Shown one piece after another: positions 44,077 to 52,571 of a stretch of DNA of 64,000 nucleotides (position 1 is its first letter; every line of letters starts with the position of its first letter). The position numbers and the translations under genes were made by a program. The notes beneath the pieces were generated by a model. It ran no database searches and was not told the origin of the DNA. It saw nothing but the letters and a program-made list of their open reading frames with translations. Source of the DNA: Methanococcoides alaskense (GTDB lineage: Archaea; Halobacteriota; Methanosarcinia; Methanosarcinales; Methanosarcinaceae); contig NZ_JAVDQI010000010.1 in the NCBI RefSeq assembly GCF_031454185.1, positions 1 through 64,000 of the forward strand, read 5' to 3'.

Positions 44077-45029
44077 GTGCAGATTGGCCCTCCATCATTC
44101 TTGATACACCATCTAAGGCTGATGCATGGGAAAAGATTTTCGATGCTATGTTGGATCTTGCTCAAAACATCCGGTCTCCTGCTGCTTTACATGAACAAAC
44201 GGTCATTCCAGATCGTTTGCTTTCGGAAGCAGCATGGGATCTCTGGGAAGCCTATCCAAAGCGGGCAAAGCTTACTTCGGCAGCTCTTGGGGAATGGTGT
44301 GGAGATTCAGCGTCCAATGGTCAAGCAGTATTGATTCTAGATGCTTTGTCGCTTAGGGAGCTTCCTTTACTCCTTGACGGAGCCAAAAAGCATAATATTG
44401 AAATTTCTGGGGTGAAAGTTACTGGTTCGGAATGTCCTTCTACCACTAATCAATTCGCTAAAGCATTGAATCTGTCTTCACGGAGCACGCTGGCAAATGA
44501 TAAAAAACCCGGTACTTTCAAGCTTTTCGATAAAAGCGTTTACACCGATGTTTTCAGCATTCCTTTTGAAGACTGCGCTGTGCCATCAAACCCAAATCTG
44601 TTTATCTGGCACAGCTGGTTGGATGACCTTATTCACATGCAAAACAAGAATCATGAAATCGAAAAAATAGTCTCCAAGGAACTGCTTGGTGATGGTTTCT
44701 GGAATTTCATAAACAAATTGCGCCAGGGGCGCAAACTTGTTATAACCTCTGATCACGGTTATGCAGTCAGCAAATTATTCTCATCTGAGGTAATTGACAA
44801 ACATGCTGTAGAGATTCTTAGAAAAACTTTTGGTGCATCCCGAAATAAAGCCGCAGCCAATCCATGGCAAAACCAGTTCATGCCTCCTATTGTCATGACT
44901 GAAAACAACCAGCATGTTGTTTTAGGGCAGCGCAAATGGAAAATCCAGAGTGGATTTCCGCAAATCAGCCATGGCGGAATGAGTCTTCTGGAAGTTGCCG
45001 TGCCTTATATGGAGTTGCCATCATTATGA
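44073..45029 (+). CDS. pglZ: Compact PglZ-domain protein
   Basis: A 318-residue protein of the PglZ family (alkaline phosphatase superfamily). VLILDALSLRELPLL (near residue 87) is the first metal-site motif, LVITSDHGYAV (near 224) the second, and SHGGMSLLEVAVPYMEL is the conserved C-terminal end. Normal BREX PglZ proteins are 700-900 residues, so this is roughly the catalytic core alone. PglZ is required for BREX defence, and recent work on family members points to nuclease/phosphodiesterase activity. It is coupled by overlap to the ATPase before and the methylase after. Confidence 0.82.
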   Translation: MSADWPSIILDTPSKADAWEKIFDAMLDLAQNIRSPAALHEQTVIPDRLLSEAAWDLWEAYPKRAKLTSAALGEWCGDSASNGQAVLILDALSLRELPLLLDGAKKHNIEISGVKVTGSECPSTTNQFAKALNLSSRSTLANDKKPGTFKLFDKSVYTDVFSIPFEDCAVPSNPNLFIWHSWLDDLIHMQNKNHEIEKIVSKELLGDGFWNFINKLRQGRKLVITSDHGYAVSKLFSSEVIDKHAVEILRKTFGASRNKAAANPWQNQFMPPIVMTENNQHVVLGQRKWKIQSGFPQISHGGMSLLEVAVPYMELPSL

Positions 45030-48000
45030 ATAGTAATCAAACAAAATTAGATGGAAACGTAGCGGAGCCTAACAGTGCTCTAAAAAATAAAATAAAAAAC
45101 AAGACAACGGCTGACAAGATGGCCGATTTTCTTCCCGAAAAGCTTGGCAAAGCTATCCGACTACCAGTACCAGATTTTTCTAATCCAAACCGCAAATTGA
45201 CTTGTCTTGAAGCAGATTTCCCCATAGCTCACATCAATGCCCTGTCCAATCTGGAAGGTAATGCTGGAAAACCAATATACCAAATGTCGAAATGGTGGGC
45301 AAGAAGACGGTCAAGTGTTTTTCGCTCCATGCTGATTGCTGCAGCTACCGAAGCGCCAGACGACCCAAATGAGGCTGCCAAAAAAGTGTGGGAGCATTAT
45401 TATTGTAACCACCAGAAGGCAGGTTCCTTCAAGAAGTTGCGAGTGTTGGACCCGTTCATGGGAGGCGGTACCACCCTAGTAGAAGGTTCCCGCCTTGGTA
45501 TGCAGATGACTGGTATAGATCTCAATCCGGTTGCCTGGCTTGTTGTGAAAAATGAACTTGCGTGTAGCAATCCCGAACAGGTGCAGGCACTATTTGACCA
45601 CATTGAAGCCGAGGTTAAACCACAGATTCAGCCCTTTTATACCACCACTTGCCCGCGTGGGCATGAAGGTCGCTGGCTAGACGTGCAGACTGGTGAACCT
45701 GTCGATATCGATCCTCTGGAACTTGAGCCAGAAACACGTAGCCGTTACCGCTGGGAGGGACCTGAGATAATCTACACATTCTGGGCCAAGCACGGTCCAT
45801 GTCAGGTAGAGGGTTGTGGGCATCGCACACCGATTTTCCGCAATCCTGTGGTGGCTGTAAAAAAACTGTCCACATCTTATATCGAGCTAACATGCCCTGA
45901 TTGTAATCAGACATTCCATGCCGAGTTGGGTGAGACCCGTATGGCACCTGAATCTGAGCGTGTGGTGCTGAAGGAAGAAATGCCTTTTACTGAAATGACT
46001 CAGGATTTTGCACAAATTTTGAAGGATTACGACAAAGGTAAAAGTGCTGATACAATTGAACGGATGTGGGCACTAAAGGAACAAGTTGATGATGAACCGG
46101 GCCTACGGTGCCCGGCATGTGGCGGATTTGCAGGAAAGCGAGTGGCCCGTATTCTCGAAAGACATGCCAAATCGAATCTTAAGGCATCTGCGCGTAAAAA
46201 GAAGGATTTTGAAATCCAGAAAAAAAAGGTAGAGATGGCTTTGCTCATACATCCTGAGTGGATTAAAGGAACATCTGGCTTTGATGGTGATAAAGAATTG
46301 GGTGGCTGGGCTGGCGCTTCAGCTGTTGATTCTGCTCAATGGTTCGAGCGAAGAATGGATAATCTGTCTATTATAGAGGTACGAGGTGAATCTCTACCAG
46401 ATGAGGTGGAACTTCTTGATGGCATAGTGATTGATACGAAACGGGGAACTGTGCCGAAGAAAGCTACTTTCACCTGCGGAAATTGTGGTCGCCCAGCAGA
46501 TTTTGCTTCGACTGAGCGTGAGGCACAACATCACTCACCTGTATTTCCTTACACATTACAATGTCATTGTCCACAGTGCAATGCCGAAGGTTTCAACTAT
46601 GGCGGTCGTTACTTCAAAATACCTACCATCGAAGACATCAGGCGTCTCAATGCCGCTGAAACAGAATGGACAAATCGTCGAGAAAAAGACCTGAACAATT
46701 ATTGGCCTCGCTCTGAGCTGCCATTTGCATGGGAAACTCATGTTCAAAAAGGCAACCTAACAAAAAGAGGGTACACACATTGGTGGAAAATGTTCAACCC
46801 TCGACAGCTTCTGGTTCATACTCACTTGCTCAAAGCAATCATGGAGGCACCAGAAGAATCTTGGCCACTGGATGTGCGTGAACAGGCGTTAGGTACATTC
46901 CAGCAATACCTGCGAAATCAAAATATGTTCGTGTTCTGGAATTCAATTGCTGACAAGATTGAACCTATGTTTTCTAATCCAAATTTTCACATTAAGATGC
47001 AAGTTGTCGAAAATTCGGTATTTTCTAATCTTGGGCGAGGCAACTGGGCATCTTCTTCAGATAAAGTAGTGAAGGCAATGGAATGGTGTAGTGATCCTTG
47101 GGAACTCGTCGTTATAGACAATGGAAAAGTTAAATCAGATAAGTGTAACCCCGGTGATCCACTTGTTCCTGGTTGTGAACAATATTGTGGCTCATCTACC
47201 GATTTAACTATTTTGGGTGATGAAAATTTTGATCTCGTTATCACTGATCCACCGTTTGGTAACAACCTATTTTATGCCGATATGGCCGATTTCTTCTATG
47301 TTTGGCTACGAATTCCTTTGCAGAAATGGTATGTAGGGCTACCAGAGGGAGAGTATTTCAAGCCAGAATTCACCCCAAAAGCACTCCAAGCCATTGATGA
47401 CCCTGCCCAACACCCTGATGACAGAGAAAATTACGAAAAATCAATATTCATTGAAGCAAAGCATCTTAAGCAGATTCGGGACTTGAGTGGTGACGAAGAA
47501 TTTAATGAAAATTATCCAAACCCATTTTACCGGCCGAAACCATCCTCGGATTTCTACTGCCAGACGCTGAGCGCATGCTGGGCAGAAGCAGGCCGACTGC
47601 TCAAAGACGGCGGCATTATGGCCTTTACCTTCCATCACAATGAAGACAATGCGTGGATTGACATTCTTAAGGCACTTTTCGATGCTGGATATGTCCTAAT
47701 TTCTACATATCCTGTTCTTAGTGATGAAACAAAAGGGGATGATACTAATGCCGCTTTCGGTTCTAAAAAGATTGAATACGATATTATACATGTCTGTCGG
47801 AAAAGGCTAGGTGATGTGGAGCCAATAAGCTGGGCGAAGATGCGCCGCTGGGTCAAATCCGAGGCCCAGCAACTCAAGGAATTGCTGGAACATACACATG
47901 GCAAGGGACTGCCTGAATCCGACCTGCGCGTCATTCTGCGTGGCAAATCGCTGGAATTCTACAGCCGCCATTATGGAAAGGTTTTCACAGGTGAGGGGGA

Positions 48001-48586
48001 GGTGTTGGAGGTGCATGATGCATTGCTTGGTATCAACCAGCTTCTGGATGACCTGATTGAGGATACTGATAAAACGGGAACTCAGCATCCGCCAGATATT
48101 GCCGAACCTGCAAGCAGGCTATACCTGCGCATTTTCCGTAATAATACGGAAATTCCCCGTGACGAACTCCACAAAACCCTGCGAGGCACTGGTGCCAGTC
48201 AGAGTGATCTGGAATCTCGTGGCTGGATTCGTGTGGAAGGTAAAGTAGTGCATGTGGTTCCAATTAGCGATAGGTTTGCTTACTTCACAGGACCTGGTCG
48301 CAACCGAAAAGTCATCAAGACCGACCTTGACCAGGCCCATTTCCTGATTGGTGTAGCATTCCAAAATTCAGGTGTGAAGATTGAGAATGAACTGAATAAT
48401 CCCAATTTCCGGATTAAAAAATCAGTGGATGATATCCTGAAGTGGTATCTAAAGGTGGGAGATTCAATGGAGATACGGAAATCTGCACAAACAGCACTAC
48501 AACTAGTCGAGCACTGGCGCACCCACAAAGATAAGCAGGTCAATGTCCAGCCAACCCTGTTTGATTATCTGGAGGAGAATGAATAA
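45026..48586 (+). CDS. DUF1156 adenine-specific DNA methyltransferase with Zn ribbons
   Basis: A 1186-residue methylase of the COG1743/DUF1156 type, starting at ATG 45026 overlapping pglZ. The N-terminal DUF1156 segment has KPIYQMSKWWARRRSSVFR (about 82-100). The SAM-binding motif is DPFMGGGTTLVEG (142-154), and the catalytic motif is DPPFGNNLFYADM near residue 740. Between them lies a large insert with several Cys pairs (CPRGHEGRW, CPDCNQTF, CPACGGF, CGNCGRP, CHCPQCN) that probably bind zinc. In BREX systems the methylase marks host DNA as self. No restriction nuclease motif is apparent. The target sequence cannot be deduced. Confidence 0.88.
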   Translation: MNSNQTKLDGNVAEPNSALKNKIKNKTTADKMADFLPEKLGKAIRLPVPDFSNPNRKLTCLEADFPIAHINALSNLEGNAGKPIYQMSKWWARRRSSVFRSMLIAAATEAPDDPNEAAKKVWEHYYCNHQKAGSFKKLRVLDPFMGGGTTLVEGSRLGMQMTGIDLNPVAWLVVKNELACSNPEQVQALFDHIEAEVKPQIQPFYTTTCPRGHEGRWLDVQTGEPVDIDPLELEPETRSRYRWEGPEIIYTFWAKHGPCQVEGCGHRTPIFRNPVVAVKKLSTSYIELTCPDCNQTFHAELGETRMAPESERVVLKEEMPFTEMTQDFAQILKDYDKGKSADTIERMWALKEQVDDEPGLRCPACGGFAGKRVARILERHAKSNLKASARKKKDFEIQKKKVEMALLIHPEWIKGTSGFDGDKELGGWAGASAVDSAQWFERRMDNLSIIEVRGESLPDEVELLDGIVIDTKRGTVPKKATFTCGNCGRPADFASTEREAQHHSPVFPYTLQCHCPQCNAEGFNYGGRYFKIPTIEDIRRLNAAETEWTNRREKDLNNYWPRSELPFAWETHVQKGNLTKRGYTHWWKMFNPRQLLVHTHLLKAIMEAPEESWPLDVREQALGTFQQYLRNQNMFVFWNSIADKIEPMFSNPNFHIKMQVVENSVFSNLGRGNWASSSDKVVKAMEWCSDPWELVVIDNGKVKSDKCNPGDPLVPGCEQYCGSSTDLTILGDENFDLVITDPPFGNNLFYADMADFFYVWLRIPLQKWYVGLPEGEYFKPEFTPKALQAIDDPAQHPDDRENYEKSIFIEAKHLKQIRDLSGDEEFNENYPNPFYRPKPSSDFYCQTLSACWAEAGRLLKDGGIMAFTFHHNEDNAWIDILKALFDAGYVLISTYPVLSDETKGDDTNAAFGSKKIEYDIIHVCRKRLGDVEPISWAKMRRWVKSEAQQLKELLEHTHGKGLPESDLRVILRGKSLEFYSRHYGKVFTGEGEVLEVHDALLGINQLLDDLIEDTDKTGTQHPPDIAEPASRLYLRIFRNNTEIPRDELHKTLRGTGASQSDLESRGWIRVEGKVVHVVPISDRFAYFTGPGRNRKVIKTDLDQAHFLIGVAFQNSGVKIENELNNPNFRIKKSVDDILKWYLKVGDSMEIRKSAQTALQLVEHWRTHKDKQVNVQPTLFDYLEENE

Positions 48587-48660
48587 TGGCTGAAAATGAT
48601 GATATTAAAACTAAAACCAGAATTATTTTGTGCCATATAGTAGGTGGTCAAAATGGATAA
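48586..48660 (+). CDS. 24-codon mini-ORF coupled to the next gene
   Basis: An ATG at 48586 overlaps the methylase stop, with GGAGGAG upstream at ideal distance. The frame runs 24 codons to TAA at 48658-48660, past the ATG of the next gene (48653). It may be a real microprotein, a translational coupler, or the remnant of a gene deleted from the operon. Its strong ribosome binding site is the reason to list it. Confidence 0.35.
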   Translation: MAENDDIKTKTRIILCHIVGGQNG

Positions 48661-49153
48661 CATATCTTCCACAGTCTGGCAACGCAAAGGTTCTTGTGTG
48701 GTTTTTGATCCGCAGAGTATGGCTAAATTCATTGCAGAGGATTCCATGATTTCCCTTCGCGAGGTTCTTAGCTGGAAAAATGCTATCCCCTCAGAACCAC
48801 CGATACCAAAAAAGACAATTCTAATCTCCGGTCTGGAGACAGTCATAGAAACAATGTCGCAGATTGAGGCGGACGAGTTTTTGAGCAGGCGCATCCGTCC
48901 ACTTCTTATTCAGATACAAAATAGCTGGACTGATTGTGGTATTGTATTCGGCTTTTCGTCCCATAAAAAGGCTTTTTCGGAAGTGTCTCTTGATGAAGAA
49001 GTGCATTTTCATCGGCGCGACAAAAAAACAATTCGTCTGTCTGAAGGACTTTGGGATGGTAGCGCTACAATGAATATGAAGCGTATAACACGTGACGATG
49101 CTGAAAACGGAAAAGAGATAACAGTTGGGTACTATGTCGCTCGCATCTCATGA
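48653..49153 (+). CDS. Small unknown protein of the BREX-like operon
   Basis: A 166-residue protein. AGGTGG at 48642-48647 supports ATG 48653. The sequence has a PKKTILISGLETVIETM strand-turn-helix and a later LLIQIQNSWTDCGIVFGFSS, recalling a degenerate P-loop fold, but no Walker A (GxxGxGKS/T) is present. By size and neighbourhood it could correspond to the small BrxF protein of BREX type 3, which does have a P-loop, or to another adaptor such as DUF3780. I cannot decide. Its end overlaps the helicase start by 20 bp. Confidence 0.6.
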   Translation: MDNISSTVWQRKGSCVVFDPQSMAKFIAEDSMISLREVLSWKNAIPSEPPIPKKTILISGLETVIETMSQIEADEFLSRRIRPLLIQIQNSWTDCGIVFGFSSHKKAFSEVSLDEEVHFHRRDKKTIRLSEGLWDGSATMNMKRITRDDAENGKEITVGYYVARIS

Positions 49154-51920
49154 GATTCAACTTGGGCTGAAAGTTCTGCACTCCGAACTTGGTGAAGGCG
49201 TTGTCATTGGCATTGAGCCAACCGGCTACATCACAGTATTTTTTCTTGCATTAGGAGAACGCCAAGTTTCAGCTGAAACACTATCTTTATCCACAGACCG
49301 CTTCAACCGAATAATTGATGGATTCTCTTCAGCCTCATCTGAGCGCCTGGAACATCTCTGGCTGGCTTTGGAGGCTGAAGAGATTCCGCTCATGGAGAGC
49401 GCTGCTACACTCACTTCGGCTAAAGTTGACTTGTTACCACATCAGGTGACACTCGTTCATCGAATGGCCAATACACGTCCCAAACGGTTTCTCATTGCTG
49501 ATGAAGTGGGCCTAGGCAAAACGATTGAAGCAGCCCTCATACTGCGGGAAATGGCATCAAGAGGTGAATTACAACGAGCTATGATGGTTGTACCAGCGGG
49601 ACTCGTTGAAAATTGGAGAAGAGAATTGAATGATGTTTTCAATCTTGATTTTGAGGTGTTCGGATCAGAAGGTGACGTAACAGACCGCAAATCGAATGCC
49701 TTTGCGAAACATAATCTTCTAATCGCCTCAGTTGATACTCTGAAGCGTCCTACCAGAATCAAAAAAATACTTGAAGCTCCACCCTGGGATTTGGTGGTGT
49801 TCGATGAAGCACATCATTTGAGCGTTTATCAAAACGGTAATCGCGTTAAAAAAACGGAAAACTTCAAGCTGGCTGAAGCCCTGCGTGACCACTGCCGGGA
49901 TTTGCTTTTACTTTCTGCGACTCCGCATCAGGGTGATCATTTCCGATTCTGGATGTTGATTCGCCTGCTTAGACCTGAACTTTTTGAAAGCGAGCAGGAC
50001 ATGGTCAATAACCGCCACCGTCTTAATGCAGTGGTAATCCGCCGGACAAAAGCCGATGCCTGTGCTCAGGATGGTAGTTCTCTTTTTGCCCGCCGAATGG
50101 TCCATACAGAAGGATTCAATCTCTCAGAAGAGGAAATGGAGTTTTACAACGCACTGCTTGAGTATTTACGTGACGGGTACAATCTGGCAGCTCAACAAGG
50201 AAATAAAGGACGAGGACTTGGCTTTGTGATGACCATATTTCAAAAGATTGCAGCCAGCAGTTTTGCAGCTATCCGATCTACTTTATGGCGTCGGCTCCTT
50301 ATGATAACAGTACAGGAAGCCATCGAACGTGACGGATTGCTTGATGTGGATGGTAGAAATAAAGTTTTGCAAGAGGCTCGGCAACTTATTCATGAGATAT
50401 ACAATCTACCATTCGATTCTGTAGGAAATGCTCAGGTTGATCAAATTCTTGCCGATACGAAGGTAAATCTTCTCAAAAAGAGCAAAGAAGCGAAAGCATT
50501 CTTGAAGAGCACCGATAATTATTCAGATACTGAATTAGCAGCCAGTAGCGAAGAATCTGCCGCCATGTTAGTTGCTTTGGGTGTACCGGAAGAACGGCAA
50601 CGTATAAGAGAACTGATGACAAAATGCCCAGAAGGCATAGAAACAAAGACTGCGGTTCTCATAAATGCCCTTAAACAAATTTGGGCTCAGAATCCTGATG
50701 AAAAAGTAGTGATTTTTGCTACCTACTTAGGTACTGTAGAAACAATCAAGAGCAATCTTAATGAAGCTTTTCCTGACAAAGGTGTGGACGTGCTAAAAGG
50801 CGGTGACCACGGAGCAAAGACTGCTGCACAAAAACGCTTTCGCCAAAAAGGTGGCTCACATGTACTTGTTTCTACAGCCGCTGGTCGTGAAGGTATCAAC
50901 CTGCAATTTGCCCGGGTTCTGTTCAACTATGACCTGCCATGGAATCCCATGGACCTTGAACAGAGAATCGGTCGTATTCATCGTTATGGACAATTGTCCA
51001 CAGCACAGGTTTATAACCTCATTTCAGCAGACACTATCGAAGGCAAGATATTCCTTCTGCTTGAAGAGAAACTTAACGACATTGCCTATGCACTTGGTAA
51101 AGTGGATGAAAAGGGCCAGGTCACAGAAGACCTCCGAGCTCAGGTACTTGGACAGCTAAGCAATTGCTTAAGTTACGATCGGCTTTACCAGGATGCTTTA
51201 GCCGATCCCACATTAAAAAGAACTCGCCAAGAACTTGAAGTGGCAATGAATAATGCCAACTTGGCTAGGGAGGTTGTGTTTGAACTTTTCCAAGTTTTGG
51301 ATCGATTCAATCTGGGCGACTACCAGAAATTTGATGACGATGGACGCGGCATGCAACGTCTGATATCTTTTGTTTCACGAGCTGCAAGACTTGCCGAAAA
51401 AGATTTTATGAAAAAGGATGAAGTCATGTGGACATTGATCGAAGATGGACAGCACCCCATTCAGTTCACTTCCGACCGTGAACGTGCACTAAGTGATGAA
51501 AATCTGGAACTTGTCGGTCTGGAACATCCGGAAATCCGGAAAGTGATGCAAAGCTACATTGAATTGGATGAAACAAATCGTGCGGTGTTTGGTAGACTCA
51601 AAGGAATTACAGAAGGAGGCTTGTTGACTGTCTGGAAAGTAAATACTCAAACAAAGGATGGCCAGACTGCACACCACATTGTTCGAATCGGTATGACTAC
51701 TGATGGAGATCGTGCACCATGGCTTGAACAGCTTGGCGAGGAATTAATTGGCATAAGGCATTCAAATTCAAAAGATATTGATTTTTGGAAGAGTACTGCA
51801 ACTCGGCAACGGCAGAGGATCCAAGAGCTTCTACACCGGGAATTGCTTTATTCAGGAATCATCAATGAGGAGATATCATATTCGGCTCCCCTTCTGGCAG
51901 TATTTGGAATAGACAATTGA
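49134..51920 (+). CDS. SNF2/COG0553-type helicase of the BREX-like operon
   Basis: A 928-residue superfamily 2 helicase-translocase. Q-motif region LLPHQVTLVHRM, Walker A DEVGLGKT (about 122-129), DEAHH (about 224), SATPHQGD, and the C-terminal lobe with STAAGREGINLQFA and QRIGRIHRYGQ near residue 610. A long C-terminal part (about 680-928) is unassigned. The relatives are the BrxHII helicases of BREX type 3 and DrmD of DISARM. ATG 49134 overlaps the preceding gene; TTG 49125 is an alternative. Last gene of the operon. No DUF1998 or phospholipase-D gene is present, so it is not a typical DISARM. Confidence 0.87.
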   Translation: MSLASHEIQLGLKVLHSELGEGVVIGIEPTGYITVFFLALGERQVSAETLSLSTDRFNRIIDGFSSASSERLEHLWLALEAEEIPLMESAATLTSAKVDLLPHQVTLVHRMANTRPKRFLIADEVGLGKTIEAALILREMASRGELQRAMMVVPAGLVENWRRELNDVFNLDFEVFGSEGDVTDRKSNAFAKHNLLIASVDTLKRPTRIKKILEAPPWDLVVFDEAHHLSVYQNGNRVKKTENFKLAEALRDHCRDLLLLSATPHQGDHFRFWMLIRLLRPELFESEQDMVNNRHRLNAVVIRRTKADACAQDGSSLFARRMVHTEGFNLSEEEMEFYNALLEYLRDGYNLAAQQGNKGRGLGFVMTIFQKIAASSFAAIRSTLWRRLLMITVQEAIERDGLLDVDGRNKVLQEARQLIHEIYNLPFDSVGNAQVDQILADTKVNLLKKSKEAKAFLKSTDNYSDTELAASSEESAAMLVALGVPEERQRIRELMTKCPEGIETKTAVLINALKQIWAQNPDEKVVIFATYLGTVETIKSNLNEAFPDKGVDVLKGGDHGAKTAAQKRFRQKGGSHVLVSTAAGREGINLQFARVLFNYDLPWNPMDLEQRIGRIHRYGQLSTAQVYNLISADTIEGKIFLLLEEKLNDIAYALGKVDEKGQVTEDLRAQVLGQLSNCLSYDRLYQDALADPTLKRTRQELEVAMNNANLAREVVFELFQVLDRFNLGDYQKFDDDGRGMQRLISFVSRAARLAEKDFMKKDEVMWTLIEDGQHPIQFTSDRERALSDENLELVGLEHPEIRKVMQSYIELDETNRAVFGRLKGITEGGLLTVWKVNTQTKDGQTAHHIVRIGMTTDGDRAPWLEQLGEELIGIRHSNSKDIDFWKSTATRQRQRIQELLHRELLYSGIINEEISYSAPLLAVFGIDN

Positions 51921-52259
51921 AGGATATAAATCGGAAAAATAATATATTCATGTCATAAAAAGTACAGACTACTTCAATGAAAACCAATATTATTCAATAG
52001 TAAACTACCAGTCTTCATCTACGTATGCGGGCTCTTCATTTTCAATGCAAATATTAAACAACATTGAACGCAAAATGATATCATACCAAAATCATACCTA
52101 ATATTCGATATCGAACCCAGCTATCTTCAGAAAATTTTAACACAATCAGTGATTAGGACCAATAGAAATTATTTATTAGTCCTAGGTGGATGATATAAAT
52201 GCAGTTAAGGAGCCAAAACTAAAAGATGCAAACATCAATGTTTTAAGAATAAATGTGAA
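51921..52259. other. Gap at the right end of the element
   Basis: No gene. The sequence is AT-rich and has no clear terminator hairpin after the helicase. Small frames lack ribosome binding sites. It separates the defence operon from the element-borne tRNA-Leu. Confidence 0.4.
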
Positions 52260-52347
52260 TGGTGCGAGAGGTGTGATTCGAACACACGAATTCCTACGAA
52301 AATGGGTCCTAAGCCCATCGCCTTTGACCTGGCTGGGCAACCCTCGC
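52260..52347 (-). tRNA. tRNA-Leu(UAG), complete, carried by the element
   Basis: An 85-nt tRNA (52263-52347) with CCA encoded at 52260-52262. Acceptor stem GCGAGGG/CTCTCGC, D arm GCCCAGCCAGGTCAAAGGC, anticodon stem ATGGG/CCCAT with loop CTTAGGA (anticodon TAG), long variable arm, and T arm GTGTG-TTCGAAT-CACAC. It differs from the gene broken by the element at several stem positions, but the changes are paired (acceptor 4-69, anticodon stem, T stem), so the structure has been kept. A TATA-like TTAATTATATATC lies just upstream on the minus strand (about 52354-52366). It lies 93 bp inside the right attachment core and can replace the disrupted gene. Confidence 0.93.
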
Positions 52348-52439
52348 ACTGAGATATATAATTAAATGTTTTTTGCATATTAATGTTGCGCCTTCTATTT
52401 TGCGAGTTTCTCTGAAATATTGCGAAGCCCTTTGAATAT

Positions 52440-52454
52440 GGTCCTAAGCCCTGC
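52440..52454. repeat. Right attachment core (attR)
   Basis: GGTCCTAAGCCCTGC, identical to 29481-29495 and in the same orientation. To the right the tRNA-Leu 5' half continues; to the left the sequence belongs to the element. Confidence 0.85.
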
Positions 52455-52482
52455 GCCTTTGGCCAGGCTGGGCAACCCCCGC
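52440..52482 (-). pseudogene. 5' half of split tRNA-Leu(UAG)
   Basis: On the minus strand these 43 nt give acceptor 5' strand GCGGGGG, the D arm, and the anticodon arm up to GGACC, then leave the tRNA sequence. The 3' half is 23 kb away at 29439-29495. The bases upstream of the tRNA (52483-52521) match those before the truncated copy at 25899-25937 with about two differences, showing that both tRNA-Leu copies had the same promoter. Transcription from here would run into the element-borne tRNA-Leu. Confidence 0.9.
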
Positions 52483-52571
52483 AAAAAGGAACAATATCTA
52501 AACTCATTTTTCATATTTAATCTTATGCAATGATGCGACAAGGCATATCGCAGCATGACTGTATCGCAGCA

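Larger units (their letters stand above)
29481..52454. mobile_element. Integrative element in tRNA-Leu(UAG), about 23 kb
   Basis: Bounded by the 15-bp direct repeat GGTCCTAAGCCCTGC, with a tyrosine integrase at the left end. The left 11 kb is distinctly AT-rich and contains replication-type genes, a repeat array like plasmid iterons, an Abi-alpha-like gene and a serine recombinase. The right 11 kb is less AT-rich and carries a BREX-like operon. A complete tRNA-Leu(UAG) lies 93 bp inside the right end. The flanks, rejoined, regenerate an uninterrupted tRNA gene and its upstream sequence (52481-52521), which is repeated at 25897-25937. No capsid, packaging or conjugation gene was recognised, so an integrated plasmid or defective provirus are both possible. 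Confidence 0.85.

Noticed and set aside
41290..51920. DISARM system
   Set aside because: The SNF2 helicase and methylase could suggest it, but there is no DUF1998 helicase, DrmB or phospholipase-D gene, while PglZ and DUF499 point to BREX-like.
29481..52454. Complete provirus
   Set aside because: No capsid, portal, terminase or tail genes recognised; integrated plasmid or defective element is a better description.
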